Positions 44,950 to 57,589 are shown, counted from the stretch's first letter. The stretch: DNA of 64,000 nucleotides from Morinoia aosen (GCA_030386875.1 CM059579.1:91082253-91146252), one strand, 5' to 3'. The notes: generated by a model from the sequence alone, not told the origin. Translations and numbers: made by a program.

Positions 44950-46497
44950 GAAAAAGGTGTAGTCTGAAGATGAGATATAATGGTCACTTACTTGAGTTTT
45001 ATCTTATGGAAAGTCGCGCAGCAGCATTTAGGATGGCAGCAATCTAAACCGTTGCAACTTGCAAGCCCGACTGCTATGCCAGCGTCCCTCAAAAATGTAG
45101 ATCTCTTCTCCTTCTGCCACAAGCCTCTCGCATGTGGCTGGAGCCAAATGTTTGGACCGTCGAAGATGATCATCGGTAATGGCTCCTGGGTAAAAAAAGA
45201 AAAAGTTTAGTGTGTGTTTCACTTATAATCTTGAGAAATTTGACCTGAATACAATAAAACTTTTATAATTTAGTTTGTTTAAATGCTTGCTTGGTCGTTT
45301 GTAAGTTCATTAGCATCCATGCACTGCTTATGAGAACAACATTCGACTAAATTTTCAGTGATAACGTAGGGTTCAAATAAATTTCCTCGCATTGTAGTAC
45401 GAACATGGTGGGTTTAAATACTTATTTTTCTTGGAATTCATATCTCTAATTTCTTTTATATGAAACTGACTTAATGGGTAAAAACTGGTTATGATTTAAT
45501 ATTACGTCAATTTTCGTTAAAAATTATTATCTCCAAAATAGCAGCGAAATCCAGGATTTCTTTCATTAGTGTAAGTAATTTACTCTCTACCCTTCACGCC
45601 AACTCTGCAATGAAGGAACAATTATGAAATTACAACGAATCATTTTCTCTTTTTAGAAATGAAGTTTTTGCTTTCACTCCTGCATTGGCTTGGACTTCTT
45701 TAACAACTGCCTTTAGAAGACGAATGTTTCATTTTCATTTTTTTCTTAATAATTGAGGGACAAAAACTGCCAAAATAACAATAGAATGAAGTTCTTACCT
45801 TTTTACTTGTCTTCACAGGGCGAGGTATGGACACCTCACGAGACACTTGAAGTATTCCAGCTGCATATTTCCAGGAGATTACCTCGCATTGCATCGATGA
45901 TATTCATCTCAGTGATTCCCACGAATTCAATGCATATCTGAAAAAATTAAGGTCACGTTATTATTCAAGAAAGACAAAAAATATACTCTCGCATGATTTT
46001 TTTCCTCACCTAGAGAGTTTTCGTCTAACAATTATTATTGTGTTTTATTTTCATCATCACAATGTGAAGCATCCGATAGCCAAAATTTTCATTTTGTGGA
46101 CGAACGTCAATGCTCGCCCGCCTTCGCTGTGTGCGGAATTCGCGAAACACACGTGCTGAAACCCAACGGTAAAATTTACGAATTTTTACGATTAGTTAAT
46201 TCCAGCTACTCTGGAACATGGAAATGTAGACAGTAACTTTATATTGTCAGACATAATTATTGGTTAGAAATTTATATTAAAGTACTTCTAACATACCTAT
46301 TCAAGCTATTATACTTTAAACTATGTTCATTCTTCATTTATTTGTATAGAAAACATAAGTGCAATCCACATCTTCTTATCAAGATCAACTTCTGATTGGA
46401 TCTATTTTGTTTCAAGAATTTCCAAACATGAATTATGAATTGCTTAAGCAAACTGGAAACTCCATGTTCAGCATATCTGTTGCTTTGATTATCTATA
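44950..46497. other. CACTA-like interior, no recognisable gene
   Basis: Short overlapping ORFs at 44980-45222 on both strands, no domain. TA at 46496-46497 is the mariner target site. Confidence 0.35.
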
Positions 46498-46663
46498 CAG
46501 GGTGTTTCAAAAATACACGGCATAATTTCAGGTATGTATTTCCCACATGTAGACAATCAAAATAGTTCATTACAACATATGTCCGGAAATGCTTCATTTC
46601 CGAGTTATGGCCTTCACAACATTGAAATTCACCGGAACGTTTTTCTTTCCGCAGGTCGTTGCC
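46498..46663. repeat. Mariner terminal inverted repeat, left
   Basis: 166 bp, reverse complement of 47822-47987 except near GAAATTCACCGG (C versus T). Longer than the 25-35 bp typical of classic mariners. Confidence 0.9.
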
Positions 46664-46664
46664 A

Positions 46665-47732
46665 TTACAGAAGATGTTCAAAATGACCACCTCCTGCTTG
46701 AATACAGACCTCACATCGATGTCTCATTGACCTGCGAACACGATCCCACACTCCAGGAATGTTGCGTATGTCCTCAGAGCGTGCCACAATTCGATTCCGA
46801 AGGGATTCCAAATCAGGCACCGGAGACGAATAAACCAATGCTTTTAAATGGCCCCACAAGTAGAAATCGAGAGGGTTCAGATCAGGTGAGCGTGGAGGCC
46901 AAGCAATTGGGCCACCTCTACCTATCCATCGATCAGGAAATCTTCGATCCAAGTACCGGCGAGCCGTACGACTGAAGTGTGCAGGAGCGCCGTCATGCAA
47001 GAAGTGAGCGTGCTGACGATCGATCAGTGGAGTGTCGTCATAAACATCAGGTATGATGTTTTCCAGGAAGTTTGTGTACGCCTGCCCCGTAAGTCTGTTT
47101 ACAAGTACATGGGGTCCAACTAACCGATCACCAATGATACCGGCCCACATGTTGAGGGAGAACCGCACCTGGTGATGAGATACAACAGTTGCATTTGGGT
47201 TTTCATACGCCCATACATGCTGATTGTGGAGAATTGTTATGCCATCTCGTGTGAACTGTGCTTCATCTGTAAATAATACTAAGGCAGGAAAGTTCGGATT
47301 TGCAGCACATTGCTGCAAGAACCACTGACAGTACCTAACTCGTGCAGGGTAATCTGCTGGTGACAGCGCCTGTACACGTTGCAAATGGTAAGGATACAAT
47401 TGATACTCTTTCAGCAGTCTCCAGACAGTCGTATGGGGAACATTCACTTGCAACGCTAACCTTCGTGTGCTGATAGAAGGAGTTCTGTTCACAATCTCCA
47501 GAATCTCCTCCTGTTCTTCTGGAGTTGTAGATCTTGGTCGTCCCCTTCCCAATCCAGGAGAGTCAAATTTTCCATACTCGCACAGACGCTGATGGAGACT
47601 TACAAATGTCTTCCGATCTGGACATTGTCGCTGTGGGTACCTCTCCTGGTACAAACGACGAGCCAGCGCAGCATTGCCGTCTGCCTTACCGTAGATCAAG
47701 TGCATCTCTGCCAGCTCCTGATTTGTGTACAT
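46665..47732 (-). CDS. Tc1/mariner-like transposase
   Basis: 355 residues from the ATG at 47732 (MYTNQELAEMH). An ATG 24 bp further upstream exists, but conserved similarity starts at this Met. The N-terminus is a DUF4817-like helix-turn-helix (residues 1-55), then a second HTH region (ISTRRLALQVNVPHTTVWRL) and a basic GRPR-like hinge (LGRGRPRS). Catalytic triad: FTDEAQF, FLHDGAPAHF and WPPRSPDLNPLDFY, with 36 residues between the second and third Asp by my count. It excises and inserts the element at TA. It ends at 46665, right beside the inner edge of the left repeat. No stop or frameshift, so probably functional. Other TE genes nearby are unrelated. Confidence 0.92.
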   Translation of the reverse strand: MYTNQELAEMHLIYGKADGNAALARRLYQERYPQRQCPDRKTFVSLHQRLCEYGKFDSPGLGRGRPRSTTPEEQEEILEIVNRTPSISTRRLALQVNVPHTTVWRLLKEYQLYPYHLQRVQALSPADYPARVRYCQWFLQQCAANPNFPALVLFTDEAQFTRDGITILHNQHVWAYENPNATVVSHHQVRFSLNMWAGIIGDRLVGPHVLVNRLTGQAYTNFLENIIPDVYDDTPLIDRQHAHFLHDGAPAHFSRTARRYLDRRFPDRWIGRGGPIAWPPRSPDLNPLDFYLWGHLKALVYSSPVPDLESLRNRIVARSEDIRNIPGVWDRVRRSMRHRCEVCIQAGGGHFEHLL

Positions 47733-47821
47733 GACACACAGTCGAACGCCAAACACAACACTGAATTTAACCTTCGCCTAGGAATGATCTGTCAGAGTGC
47801 CCTCTTAATGTGTCCTTTGAC

Positions 47822-47987
47822 GGCAACGACCTGCGGAAAGAAAAACGTTCCGATGAATTTCAATGTTGTGAAGGCCATAACTCGGAAATGAAGCATTTCC
47901 GGACATATGTTGTAATGAACTATTTTGATTGTCTACATGTGGGAAATACATACCTGAAATTATGCCGTGTATTTTTGAAACACCCTG
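47822..47987. repeat. Mariner terminal inverted repeat, right
   Basis: Ends GAAACACCCTG followed by TA. Matches the left repeat in reverse. Confidence 0.9.
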
Positions 47988-47989
47988 TA

Positions 47990-50880
47990 TATACATATAC
48001 AGTCTGAACTCGGCTGTCACATATCTTGCAGTAAGTCAAAAATTTATTTTGAAGATAACAAAGAAGTTAATTCTACTTCTCTCCATTTTGCATAAAAAAA
48101 TCCTCTGTAGCCTGAACATATTAAAAAGAATTGTAGAGTGTAACGAAGATTTAAATTTTCATTGATCATCAAGCGCTTTTGAGTTGGAAGTTGTGCACAA
48201 TTATTTCATTATAACAAACTTTTCTGAGGACAGTCTTCTCATATCCTAATCTGTAGGTATATATCCTGGAGAGGGCTGCTATAAAGTCATTATTTATAGA
48301 TATTTACATTAACAATAACCTGTAGAAGACATAAAACTACAGAAAATTTATAGAAATACTTTCACGTGCAACCAAAATACTTGATTATGTTTGGGTCCTA
48401 TATTACGCTTACGTTAAAGCCTTTATTTCCCATACCTACTAATGAGTAAACTCTACTGAAATTGAATTAGAATAAAAACTATTTTCAATAGTTTATGTAC
48501 CATTTATGAGTTAATAACCTAATAATTAATATAGGCTAATCCATTAATCAATTATAATAAGAAACTCATGCAGACAAAATTGAAGCACTAATAATATAAT
48601 GAGCAGTAGCACTTACATGAGTTTTCGTCCTTGATTGAGTGAACTCAAAACCACTGGTTGATGGAGAAGGCTCACTCCAAGCACAAGTTGAAAGAACTGA
48701 GAATAATTTTTATCAAGCCATTACTGGGCCAATGATCTGTTTAGTTGAATAATATTCAAGTGAAGCTATAAATCTGGACTCGCAAGAATAGAGGGAACAC
48801 TGTTTGTAATTCATTTTCAAATGCTGAAAAATATCAAAAAGTCTTAAAACAAATTAGGATATATTTTTGAAAAAGAACATACCAAATGAGTATCAAGTAA
48901 GGTCTTAGTGAAAAGCAAGCAAAAAGAAAAAAGGTAGGCGATCCAACAATATGACTAAAGCCAATAATAATTGTAAAAGAATTACATTCATGGTTCCACC
49001 AGGTTCTCTTAGTGTGACTAATAACTTTAGCCTAGTCCAAAAAATCAGGTAATATAGTTTTATACCTGCTTGTTTGGTTTTCTTCAAAGCTATTTTTTTA
49101 AAACATAAGGCCATTGTTGAATGTAATATTGAACTTGAAATTTCATGAGCATGATTGGATAAATGAATTTCCCAAAGCAAGATACATATACCGTGGCTGC
49201 GTTTGAATGAATATTCATATCAATGATAATTTTCAGTAAAATAATCATATCATATCTGATTTATCTAATCATAATACTGTTGCTGATTATTCATTCATTA
49301 CCTTTTACCATAATAACATGATTTTGACTGCAAAAGTTAATCCATGTCCCACAAACATGAAACTGTAACACATGGTTTTTATTTCATCCCTGTTGCTTTT
49401 CATTCTAAGGAATTACTTCTTTACACATCTGCATCATTAAAAATTAATAACCAGTAATTCAAACCCATCTATTTATACGCCAACATAAATTATTACACTA
49501 TTCCTTCCGAAAACGATCAAGAAATTCGAACCGTCGAGGATGCGACCTTGAACTTGATGCCAAGGTCGCATAACGACGCTTAAGATGAGTCACCAGTAAT
49601 CTATCAACCCACAAGCCCGTATTTCGGCTGATGCATAAAAAATCACATATGACGCTCAAATACATATCCTCTTTAGACATGAAATAAAATAAAAACATTA
49701 AACAGGCGTTGGAACGAATGACTTTCAGGTTATCATCATGAAGTGAATAAACTAGCCCGGGTACAAAAATCATGGCGGGCAGAAATGAAGATACCACACT
49801 AGCTGTTTCACTGCTGCGTAATTGAATGCAATATGTTTTAACAGGTGCACAAGTACATATGGCTTTCATTATACACCAAACAAATCACTCGGGTCTTGAA
49901 TGAGACCACTAAGATTGTGGACACCACTTTCTCACGAAACTAGGTATGGTTGCTTCACACATGCACGCGTGACTACCCGCAAAGACAGGCTGACCGATAC
50001 TAATTAATCATGCCATTGCATGCATGCATGGTGGCGAGACCGCGGGATATCTGCGTGAGCTGCTGTTGCCTCTCACGACGTTGGAAGGAACACAAATGAG
50101 CTATTTACTTCAGTACTTGATAAATAGATTAGTGATTGGCGAACTGAAGATAATTGCAATCATCATGCGTTATTTCTTAATAGCTTTTATTCTACCAAGC
50201 CCTTCATTATCTTCGTAAGAAAGGCCACGTCTAATTTAACAGCATAATTCTGCTGAAAAGTGTAAGTTAATTTATTACACCGACAAGCTTGAGTCATAAA
50301 CAAAACTGTTGCCTTATAAATTTTTCAAAGTGAGTTCCTTCTAGTGTATCGGCATTAATATCTTGCATTTTAGTTATTAACACGTTCACCGCGTTTTTGC
50401 GGTTGTTAAAGGCTGGTTTGGTTACGTTGCAAGTAGCAGAATTGGGAAATAGATTTTAAATACTTCCTGAGATATGTGAGAAATACAATTGCGTGATAAC
50501 ATTTCCCTTGTAATCTTGATGCAGATAAACTTCAAAAATTTAAACGGGTATGCGAATAAGTAATTTACCTAATGGTACACATAGTCCAAAAACGCAAGGA
50601 ACGTGTCACCTGAAGTGAATATATTGTATCTTGGAATGAACTGAACAAATATGTTTATGCGTGAAAAAAAACGTACGCAGTAACTTCCTTTTTTCCCTTT
50701 TTATCGTATTAACTGAGAATGTGAAAGAAAATGGACATATATTTGCTTACATTAAGTTGTTATGATATATGAATTGAACATTTCGTTGAAAATGTAAAAT
50801 TTGGATCAACAAAACCCCTAAACAGGCAACCGATACTTCATTGTCTTACTGGGGGTGACTTTACATTCTCGCTCGACCTG
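47990..50880. other. CACTA-like interior, no recognisable gene
   Basis: AT-rich. The longest ORF (49498-49869, minus, 123 codons) has no motif I recognise, with some Cys and a basic C-terminus; left uncalled. No repeat copies seen. Confidence 0.3.
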
Positions 50881-50930
50881 TGAGTGCGTCAAGGTTGACA
50901 CACCTGAGTGTGTCAAGATTTCTCTGAGTG
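50881..50930. repeat. Right end of the CACTA-like element
   Basis: TGACACACCTGAGTGTGTCA-type palindrome followed by AGATTTCTCTGAGTG. Mirrors the left end at 41071-41117. Confidence 0.6.
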
Positions 50931-51200
50931 TAAGGGAACGCGGAATCTATGCAGAAAAGGCATAAAAACAGTAAGATGAGAAAGAAGTTCATGAAACAAG
51001 ATCAAACTTGAAGAAGAAAGTGGTAGGTGCTGAAAAAACAGGACAACAGTGAACCGAAAAAAGATGGTCCGCAACGAGACAAAAACCTATTCTATTTTAA
51101 CAAAAAGAAAGCCTACCTAACATTTAGCTCGGGCCCTCACATAGTCCCCCTGGGAGCGCTAATTCCCATAGATACAATAGTTGTATCTTCCTGAGGGGAT
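50931..51200 (-). repeat. SINE-like family, 5' part of a split copy
   Basis: Continues 40986-41070 (TAAGGGAACGCGGAATCTAT ... CTCGGGCCCTCACATAG ... CTGAGGGG). Together they make a full-length copy interrupted by the CACTA-like element. Confidence 0.8.
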
Positions 51201-53973
51201 AATCAATTGCTAATTTTGAAACTGTATCAAAATGTTACCAAGGATCTTTCACTAATCAGTTCAAATTTCCTAAAATCCTAAAAAAATTCATCAGTATTAT
51301 AAGCCCTGATGATTTAACATACCAGCAAGTCTCATACTGAACGAGGGAAACGAACTCACAGCCCTCCATAAAGGCCCCGATACACTGGGCAAAAATCGCG
51401 GTGATAACCGCCTGCACGCCTCTCAATGTGCCTCCCATCCCTGCACACCAGCCAGTTGACAGAGTGGCCACCGAGCTTTCAGCGATCCGAGCATGTCTGG
51501 ATTAGGAAGGACGGTCGTCACTGCGACGAGCAGTACCGTTTTGAACGTTGACGGGAGAGGTGCACAGCCATGTCTTGCTCCGCAATTGAGTAGACAAAAC
51601 CCGAACGCTGAATTCTTTAGACGCATTTAAAAAATTCGACTGCTTGCAGAATGTGATGAGCAGCGCTTACAGAAGGCTAAAGCACAGCGCAACGTGCGCA
51701 TTGCTTTAAATCCTGCGCTCCATACGGCTGGTCGCAATCGTGCACCTAACCGTACGACACGCTGAGGCAGACTGACGCCTTGCATTGCATTCCGCGGTGC
51801 TTCATCTTGCGTGCTGAGTGTATCATGTCGCCAGTTCTCACTTCAACTGGCGGACGGATCCACTACCGCAATTTCTCGAGTCATGAACGCCAGTCTATCG
51901 GGGCCTTGAGGTAGCGATATCTCCCAGGTCTCATAGGCGGAATATTGAGGAAAAATCGCTCATGTTAAGCCAGCAAGAGCAATAGACAATTTCAGTAGTT
52001 ATATGAAGCTATGAAGTCGGAACGGAGGAGCCCAGTAATCCGTTTTACATTGAAGTGATTCAGTATTGTTTGTAGTTCATTCTCAAACGATTACCAGGGC
52101 CCACCTAACTAACAAGGCTTAGAGGAATGTATAAAAAAGTAAACATGAAATAAAACGAAGAACGTGCCCACACAGAAGCGGTAGGATAAGATTGATGAAG
52201 CTAAAATCCTAGAAGAAAAAAAATCTTTTGCTCAGTGCGACGTCAGATTTCGAGGGGTCAGATTTTGTGGTTGAATGCAGTTATAGACGACAATTTTTTT
52301 AGCAATTACGAAAATGTTAGGGATTAGAAAAAACTCTGCGATTTCTTTCTATTACTTACTTGAGCTCAATTGTAGCGACACGTCGTAAATGCTTCGACAT
52401 CCTCGTTATCACCAGGATGTAGCACAATTTTTTGGGTGCTCGCTCGAATCAACTTCCGCTCCGTGCTTCAGTTGGTCATCCGAGTTTCCGAGTGAGCGAG
52501 AGAGAAAACAAGTTTGAAAAGTAAATTTCGCGAAATGAGGGCATCTGTGAGGAATCTACGGCAAAGACTAGCGTAACGAAGTTGTGAATGAAAAGTTTTT
52601 GCAAAGTTCGTTGGAAATGCTACAGTAAAATCTTCGATGCCTTCCAGCAGTACTAGAATACTTTAACACTTTAAGTGTGTGACCCACCGGTGGTCACTAA
52701 GGGGTTTTTTATAATGCTGCTGATCGATCAGCAAGTCAATAACTCAATTTCGATAAATGCTTAATGAAAACTAAATGAAGGCGCGATCTATTTAATGTTC
52801 GTTATTCTCAAAATTGATCCTTAGAACTCTAATTTGAGTTGAATATTGGACCTGAGTTTAACCCGCCGCACTTAACGTGATAATATTCTTACATTGACCT
52901 CAAGAGGTTTCAACCATTGGCGTTCCCAGCAAGAATGCGCAAACATATTACAGTAATGTCTTTACTTTGCTTGGGCATCCCCGTAACAGTGAGGGTTTAA
53001 TAAATGTTTGGGTTTCCAAGTCAAGTCATTAATGATTCTTATCGGCACTGTGATGTCTGTAGGAGGCCATTCAAACTCGTGCTTATTGTTTGATGTCAGA
53101 GATAAAAAATTTAAAATATAATTGTACTTGGTTGGATCAATATGTGTAGCTTCACTATTAGTAAGGGTAAAACCCGTAACTTTTTATTGAAGTTGCTAAC
53201 AAAGCAAAATTTACCTTGTACTATTGTACAACACTGTGCCTAATAGTAAGGCAAGGAATGTTGACAAAACCTCCCTAGAGGATTTTATGAAAAACATTAT
53301 TCATATCATAGCATTAATAGAAAAGTTAACTTGAGAAATGAAGTAAATACTTGGTGCTTTAGGAAAAAATTAATAAAAACATATTTTTCTTACTTATTAA
53401 ACACTAGGGAATTCAATCATAAAAGCAGCTTCAAATGTTCATTGGTCACACCTTATAAAATTGCAACATTTGCATATCCACAGTGCGAACGTTAGTACAG
53501 ATTAATTATAGAGAAATATGCTTCAAAATAGACGCTGCTCAAACTAAAAATATGTTGAAAAATCCCATTTAAACCAATTTAAATTTTCCGCATTTATGTC
53601 ATCGATGAAAATTTTTGGTAACTTTCAGCGTGACGATGTTTTGACGGGAGCAATAGAAACGCCTATTTCTGTCGCCAGAGAGCGTCCATATTCCAATAGT
53701 CAATCGAAGTGCTCGCAATTCCAAAACCAATTTTGCAAATGGTTGTAGGCAGTCGATGTGCCTAACAGCAGTCGTTCCGAAAACGTAGGCCTCATGTGAG
53801 GTATAAAGCTGTTAGGACTGGCAGCAGTGCGGCTGTTAAATAAATACTGCGATGCAGAGCCAGCCAGTTGGACAAAATAGTCCAAGTTGTTACTCCTGAA
53901 AGTACGATTGAATTAACGTCCAAAGCTATCACGCTGCTTGGATGAGTGATGCTGCAGGTCGTATAGTGTACAC
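51201..53973. other. Intergenic; GC-richer part at 51340-51920
   Basis: 51340-51920 is GC-richer with overlapping minus ORFs (51256-51471 and 51423-51626) that might be an old gene fragment, but no domain is recognisable. The rest is AT-rich with nothing identified. Confidence 0.3.
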
Positions 53974-54318
53974 TAGATTAGATGTTAGTTTAAGCCTCTA
54001 TAACTGCAACAAAGGAGTCCAAATAGAGAAAAGAAGAAGGCACCCGTTAGTATGGAGCTATGGGATCGTGGAATCTATGCACAAGATATGTTGAAACTAA
54101 ACGTTGAGAAATAAATTCATTGAACAAAATAAAAGTTGAGAAAAGTATAAGATGCTTGAAAACAGGACAGCAGCGAACGGAAAAAAGATGGTCCGCAAGT
54201 AAACAATAAACCTATTTCAACAAAAGGAAGGCCTACCTAACCTTTAGCTCGGGACCTCACATATTCCCCCTAGGAGTGCTAATTCCCACAGATACAATAG
54301 TTGCATCCCCTTGAAGGG
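53974..54318 (-). repeat. SINE-like family, near full-length copy
   Basis: AGATTAGATGTTAGTTTAAG tail, core CTCGGGACCTCACATA, and terminal CCCCTTGAAGGG. More diverged than the copies at 43737 and 50931. Confidence 0.8.
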
Positions 54319-54319
54319 C

Positions 54320-55165
54320 CTTAGTGTTGACTGTCTTCTCAACATGTTACTCATAATTTTTCTCTTTGGGCGTGCTGAAATAAACGGCAAACGGGGATTT
54401 TGTCCTTGATTAGTTGTCTGCGGCAAATTATTGGATCTCACTCGTTGCTAAAGCACTTAATAGTTGTTCCTACGTCCAAGATTATTGCTCATTTGAGTTA
54501 ATGATATTGCGGTTATTATATGAAGCTTTTTATTAATCTGTATTATAATTCTTGAATTAATGTCCAGTGGGATCCAATATACAGTCTCTTGGCTTGGCGG
54601 TGGTACGTTCGACTACCTAAATAATTCGCGTAATTTCACATAACCTGCTCCAAGTTTTTAGTTATCCCTCAAAAGCGCTTGAACTGAAGATACGCTGATC
54701 AACTGACAGAGAAAATACGTTATTTTTCAAAACACCATGAAATGAGTGATCAATAATAAAAGAAACATCGTCGCGAGATTTCATTTCGATGATTTCAAGC
54801 TTTTTTCTTGTTCATGTTCCATTAAATAAATGGGATAATTATTTTATTTTCAGGAAAAGTGACGCACCTGTCTTTTTTCAATGGCATGGTGTTGCTCAAC
54901 AAGTGTTAAGAGCTTGCAACTTTTGCATTGTTGAGGTGGCAGTTTTCGCTTCCTCGGGTAAGAATTATTCAAGCAGGTGTTCAAACATAACGCAGTAAAA
55001 ACGCATTTTTCATCAGATTTAAGAGTATTTTTACTAATTGACATTGCCTCTCGATCATTGTAAAGACCTCAAGGGAATAAATCAAACAAATTGTTGCTCT
55101 CAGCTTGGCTGCGCTAAGTGTAACGATGTGATCTCTTTCATCTTCCTCCTCTGGCAAATACAAGG
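54320..55165. other. Intergenic, no recognisable gene
   Basis: Short ORFs only. Confidence 0.35.
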
Positions 55166-55167
55166 AT

Positions 55168-55395
55168 ATCTATGAGAATTGACGCTCCCACCGGAAATAT
55201 GGGAGGTTCCGAGATAAAGGAACCATGCCTTCTTTTGGTTGAAATAAAATATTTTTTTTATGAGAAGGACCGTCTTTAATTCTGTTCACTGCTGTCGTTC
55301 TTCAGCACCTACTATTTCTTCTTCAACTGTTATTTTGTCTTGAACTTCTCCCCCAACTTACTGTCTCTTTTGTTATACGCTTCATGTGTGTCGTT
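55168..55395 (+). repeat. SINE-like family, partial diverged copy
   Basis: ATCTATGAGAATTGACGCTC ... GTTCACTGCTGTC ... TCTTCAACTGTTATTTTG ... AACTTACTGTCTCTTTTG matches the first two thirds of the family; the tail is lost. Confidence 0.65.
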
Positions 55396-55399
55396 TTCA

Positions 55400-56210
55400 A
55401 TCGCACCTCAACGCCACTATTGTTAAGTCGGTTACGTTATTGTTTTTATCCTATTTTTGCGTAATTTCTCTTTCATGTCAAACATTTCTTTCCATCAGTA
55501 ATTTCAACGACGTGGACTATATTTATTTGCCTATGATCCATCGGTAATTTTCTCAAAATTCAATATAATCGAATAAAATCAGAAATATGAAGTTATAGGT
55601 CTCGTAGTTCGATAGTTAATTGAATAATTCCTTGAACATTATCATGCTTTGTTAGAATTTTAAAGTTCACGTGGCGTTCCTTTGTCTCAGTAATTTTCAA
55701 TGTTCTAATCAATATCTCTGCGAAGAGTTTGATGAAGGAATACTCAAAGAATGTTTGCCAACTATTTACGGGCAATAATGAAGACACTTGATGATATGAG
55801 ACAAATAAAGGCACACAATCGGGGACAAAATCGTGAGTGCAATTTATACTCATCTTGCACATTCAACGTGCAGAAGGAATCCACCGATGACGATAAATAT
55901 CACATGATTTCAGTTTTACGGTAATTTTTCGTGGCTGGAAATTTTACTGAGACAGAAATGCTTTGTCTAGTGACAGTATAATAATCTCAGGTGGCCGACT
56001 GAGATCAAATTTTTCTAATTCAAATATTGGCATCCAGTAGCAACCTCGTCTTAAAATGAATTTCCTCTAACACGACTCAGGCTTTACGTGGGGCCTACGA
56101 TGGTAAATATCGTCGCTGGTGATCCATACATTATGACAAACGAATAATGCAAAGCGGAAGGATCCTTTTCTTGATGTAACTCTGATCTTCTACAACGCGA
56201 TCAATTCTAA
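55400..56210. other. AT-rich; possible decayed PLE 5' part
   Basis: No frame with RT palm motifs was found upstream of the PLE ORF, although the PLE RT should lie here if the element were complete. Confidence 0.3.
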
Positions 56211-57068
56211 ATTACATCTATATTAATAATAGAACAAAATGGCCAAATCCCTTTCTTAGATGTACTCGTGAAAAAGTCAAACTCCGGGCTCATTACCTCT
56301 GTCTACAGGAAACCAACATTTACTTGCTTAAGTACGAACTATTTCAGTTGTATCTATAAGGTATATATCAAACCTTGCATAATTACATTACTTCACCGTG
56401 CATATCGTATATCTCGCAGTTTTGAAATATTTCTCCGTGGATTAAAATTTATTAGGACATTATTGATTAAGAATACGTATCCTAAATTTCTCATTTACAA
56501 TTCCGTCAGAAAATTTCTAGATAAAAAATACAGTTCCTCTCCTGTCACCTTGAACGTTGCAAAACAGAAATTGTATGTAGGGCTACCTTTTTCAGGTTAT
56601 TTGAACTCGGAGCTGAAAAGAGAAGTTGTAGCTCTGATTAGTAAGTTTTTCACTTCAGTTGACGTCAGAGTGTTTTATAGAAATAGTTTTGAAATCGGTT
56701 CATATTTTAGGAGGAAGGAACGTCTGGAAGAGTGCCTATGGAGTGGATGTGTTTATTTTTATAAGTGTGACTGCTGCATGCAGACTTATATTGGTAGTAC
56801 TAAACTTCAACAATTTATTAGACACAGCCAACATTCAGGAATTTTTCATAGAACCGGTCGCATACTTTCCTCTCCTTCTCATTCAGCAATCCGAGATCAT
56901 TGTCAACAATTTAATCATCCTTTCAAAACAAAAAATTTCTCCACTCTGTGTACCACCAACAACGAACAAGATCTTTGCATTTTAGAATCTTTCTTCATAT
57001 CTACTCATAAACCTGACTTAAACAAAGACTTGAGTGCCGCGAAACTGAACATTGCGTCAACCTACTGA
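56211..57068 (+). pseudogene. PLE RT thumb + GIY-YIG endonuclease, partial
   Basis: Frame open from just after TAA 56208-56210. GTG at 56268 is only an internal Val codon. Upstream residues QNGQIPFLDVLVKK and then TSVYRKPTFTC are the conserved PLE junction before the thumb. Endonuclease: VYFYKCDCCMQTYIG (YIG intact, Cys pair), FIRHSQHSG, FHRTGR, and the catalytic Glu in CILESFFI followed by HKPDLN. RT palm missing. About 285 codons without a stop. Confidence 0.85.
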
Positions 57069-57320
57069 CATATTTCTGTGTGTATGTATGTATGTGGAGT
57101 GTGTTTGCGCGAGTCTGTTTGTTAGGTTCCCATGTGTAAATGTATGAGTGTATGTACTGGTAAAAGGGTGGGTGAATGAGCCGACGAGAATGATCGTTTT
57201 TCCTGTAGTTCAATTATCAGTAGGATTTAAGTTTTATAGATTTTTTCGTCATTTGTTGAACTTTTATGAAGATTCTGTTCTTTAAGTTTTTTGATTTTTT
57301 GACCTTTTTGAATGTTTTTC
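57069..57320 (+). other. PLE 3' untranslated part
   Basis: Between the stop and the hammerhead-like motif. Contains TGTGTGTATGTATGTATG simple sequence at 57075-57095 and T-rich runs before TTTTTCAGCCC, shared with 59560-59616. Confidence 0.5.
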
Positions 57321-57322
57321 AG

Positions 57323-57353
57323 CCCTAAAGATGGAATTGAAACATTCCAAAAT
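57323..57353 (+). ncRNA. Degenerate hammerhead-like motif
   Basis: CTAAAGATGGAATTGAAACATTCCAAAATA aligns with CTGAAGATGGAATTGGAACATTCCGAAACG at 59619 position by position (each split here for length: first CTAAAGA vs CTGAAGA; last CAAAATA vs CGAAACG). The catalytic GAAA is lost, so inactive. Confidence 0.5.
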
Positions 57354-57589
57354 ATTTTCCATAAAAAGAAATAAAAAAATTACTTCCAACAAATTACTTG
57401 TACCGCAAGTCACAGAGGTCGTACTTCACTGCCAGTGTGCATCAAAACCTGTAAACAGTATTCTTAAATATATATTGTGACGGGAATCGTATTTTCTTTT
57501 ATAATTGAAATTAAATTTATCATCAAATCTAGATTAAGGAGTACAAGAGATACATTGTGTAATTAGAAATACAAAACTTATAATCTTGG

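Larger units (their letters stand above)
46498..47987 (-). mobile_element. Tc1/mariner-superfamily transposon, apparently intact
   Basis: 1490 bp, flanked by TA (46496-46497 and 47988-47989). Terminal inverted repeats of 166 bp (46498-46663 and 47822-47987) begin CAGGGTGTTTCAAAAATACA and differ at about one or two positions. One uninterrupted transposase ORF fills the centre. All visible parts needed for mobility are present, so it may have moved recently. Confidence 0.9.
41071..50930. mobile_element. CACTA-like DNA transposon, no transposase seen
   Basis: Left end CACTGAGAAAAAATATAAGG; right end in reverse complement CACTCAGAGAAATC. Subterminal copies of a TGACACAC/GTGTGTCA word cluster at both ends: the palindrome TGACACACTTAAGTGTGTCA at 41098-41117, further copies to 41220, and TTGACACACCTGAGTGTGTC near 50895. 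TA flanks both ends (41069-41070, 50931-50932) and the SINE-like copy is continuous across the site. CACTA elements are known for CACT(A/G) termini and subterminal repeats, with 2-3 bp target duplications. No CACTA transposase is recognisable inside. The interior holds other repeats and a mariner. Confidence 0.6.
56211..57353 (+). mobile_element. Penelope-like element fragment, 5'-truncated
   Basis: End of RT, GIY-YIG endonuclease and a degenerate hammerhead-like motif about 255 bp downstream. Same architecture as 383-1355 but clearly diverged in sequence, so a different subfamily. Confidence 0.85.

Noticed and set aside
49498..49869. 123-codon minus-strand ORF
   Set aside because: No motif, no homology that I recognise, and composition like the flanks.
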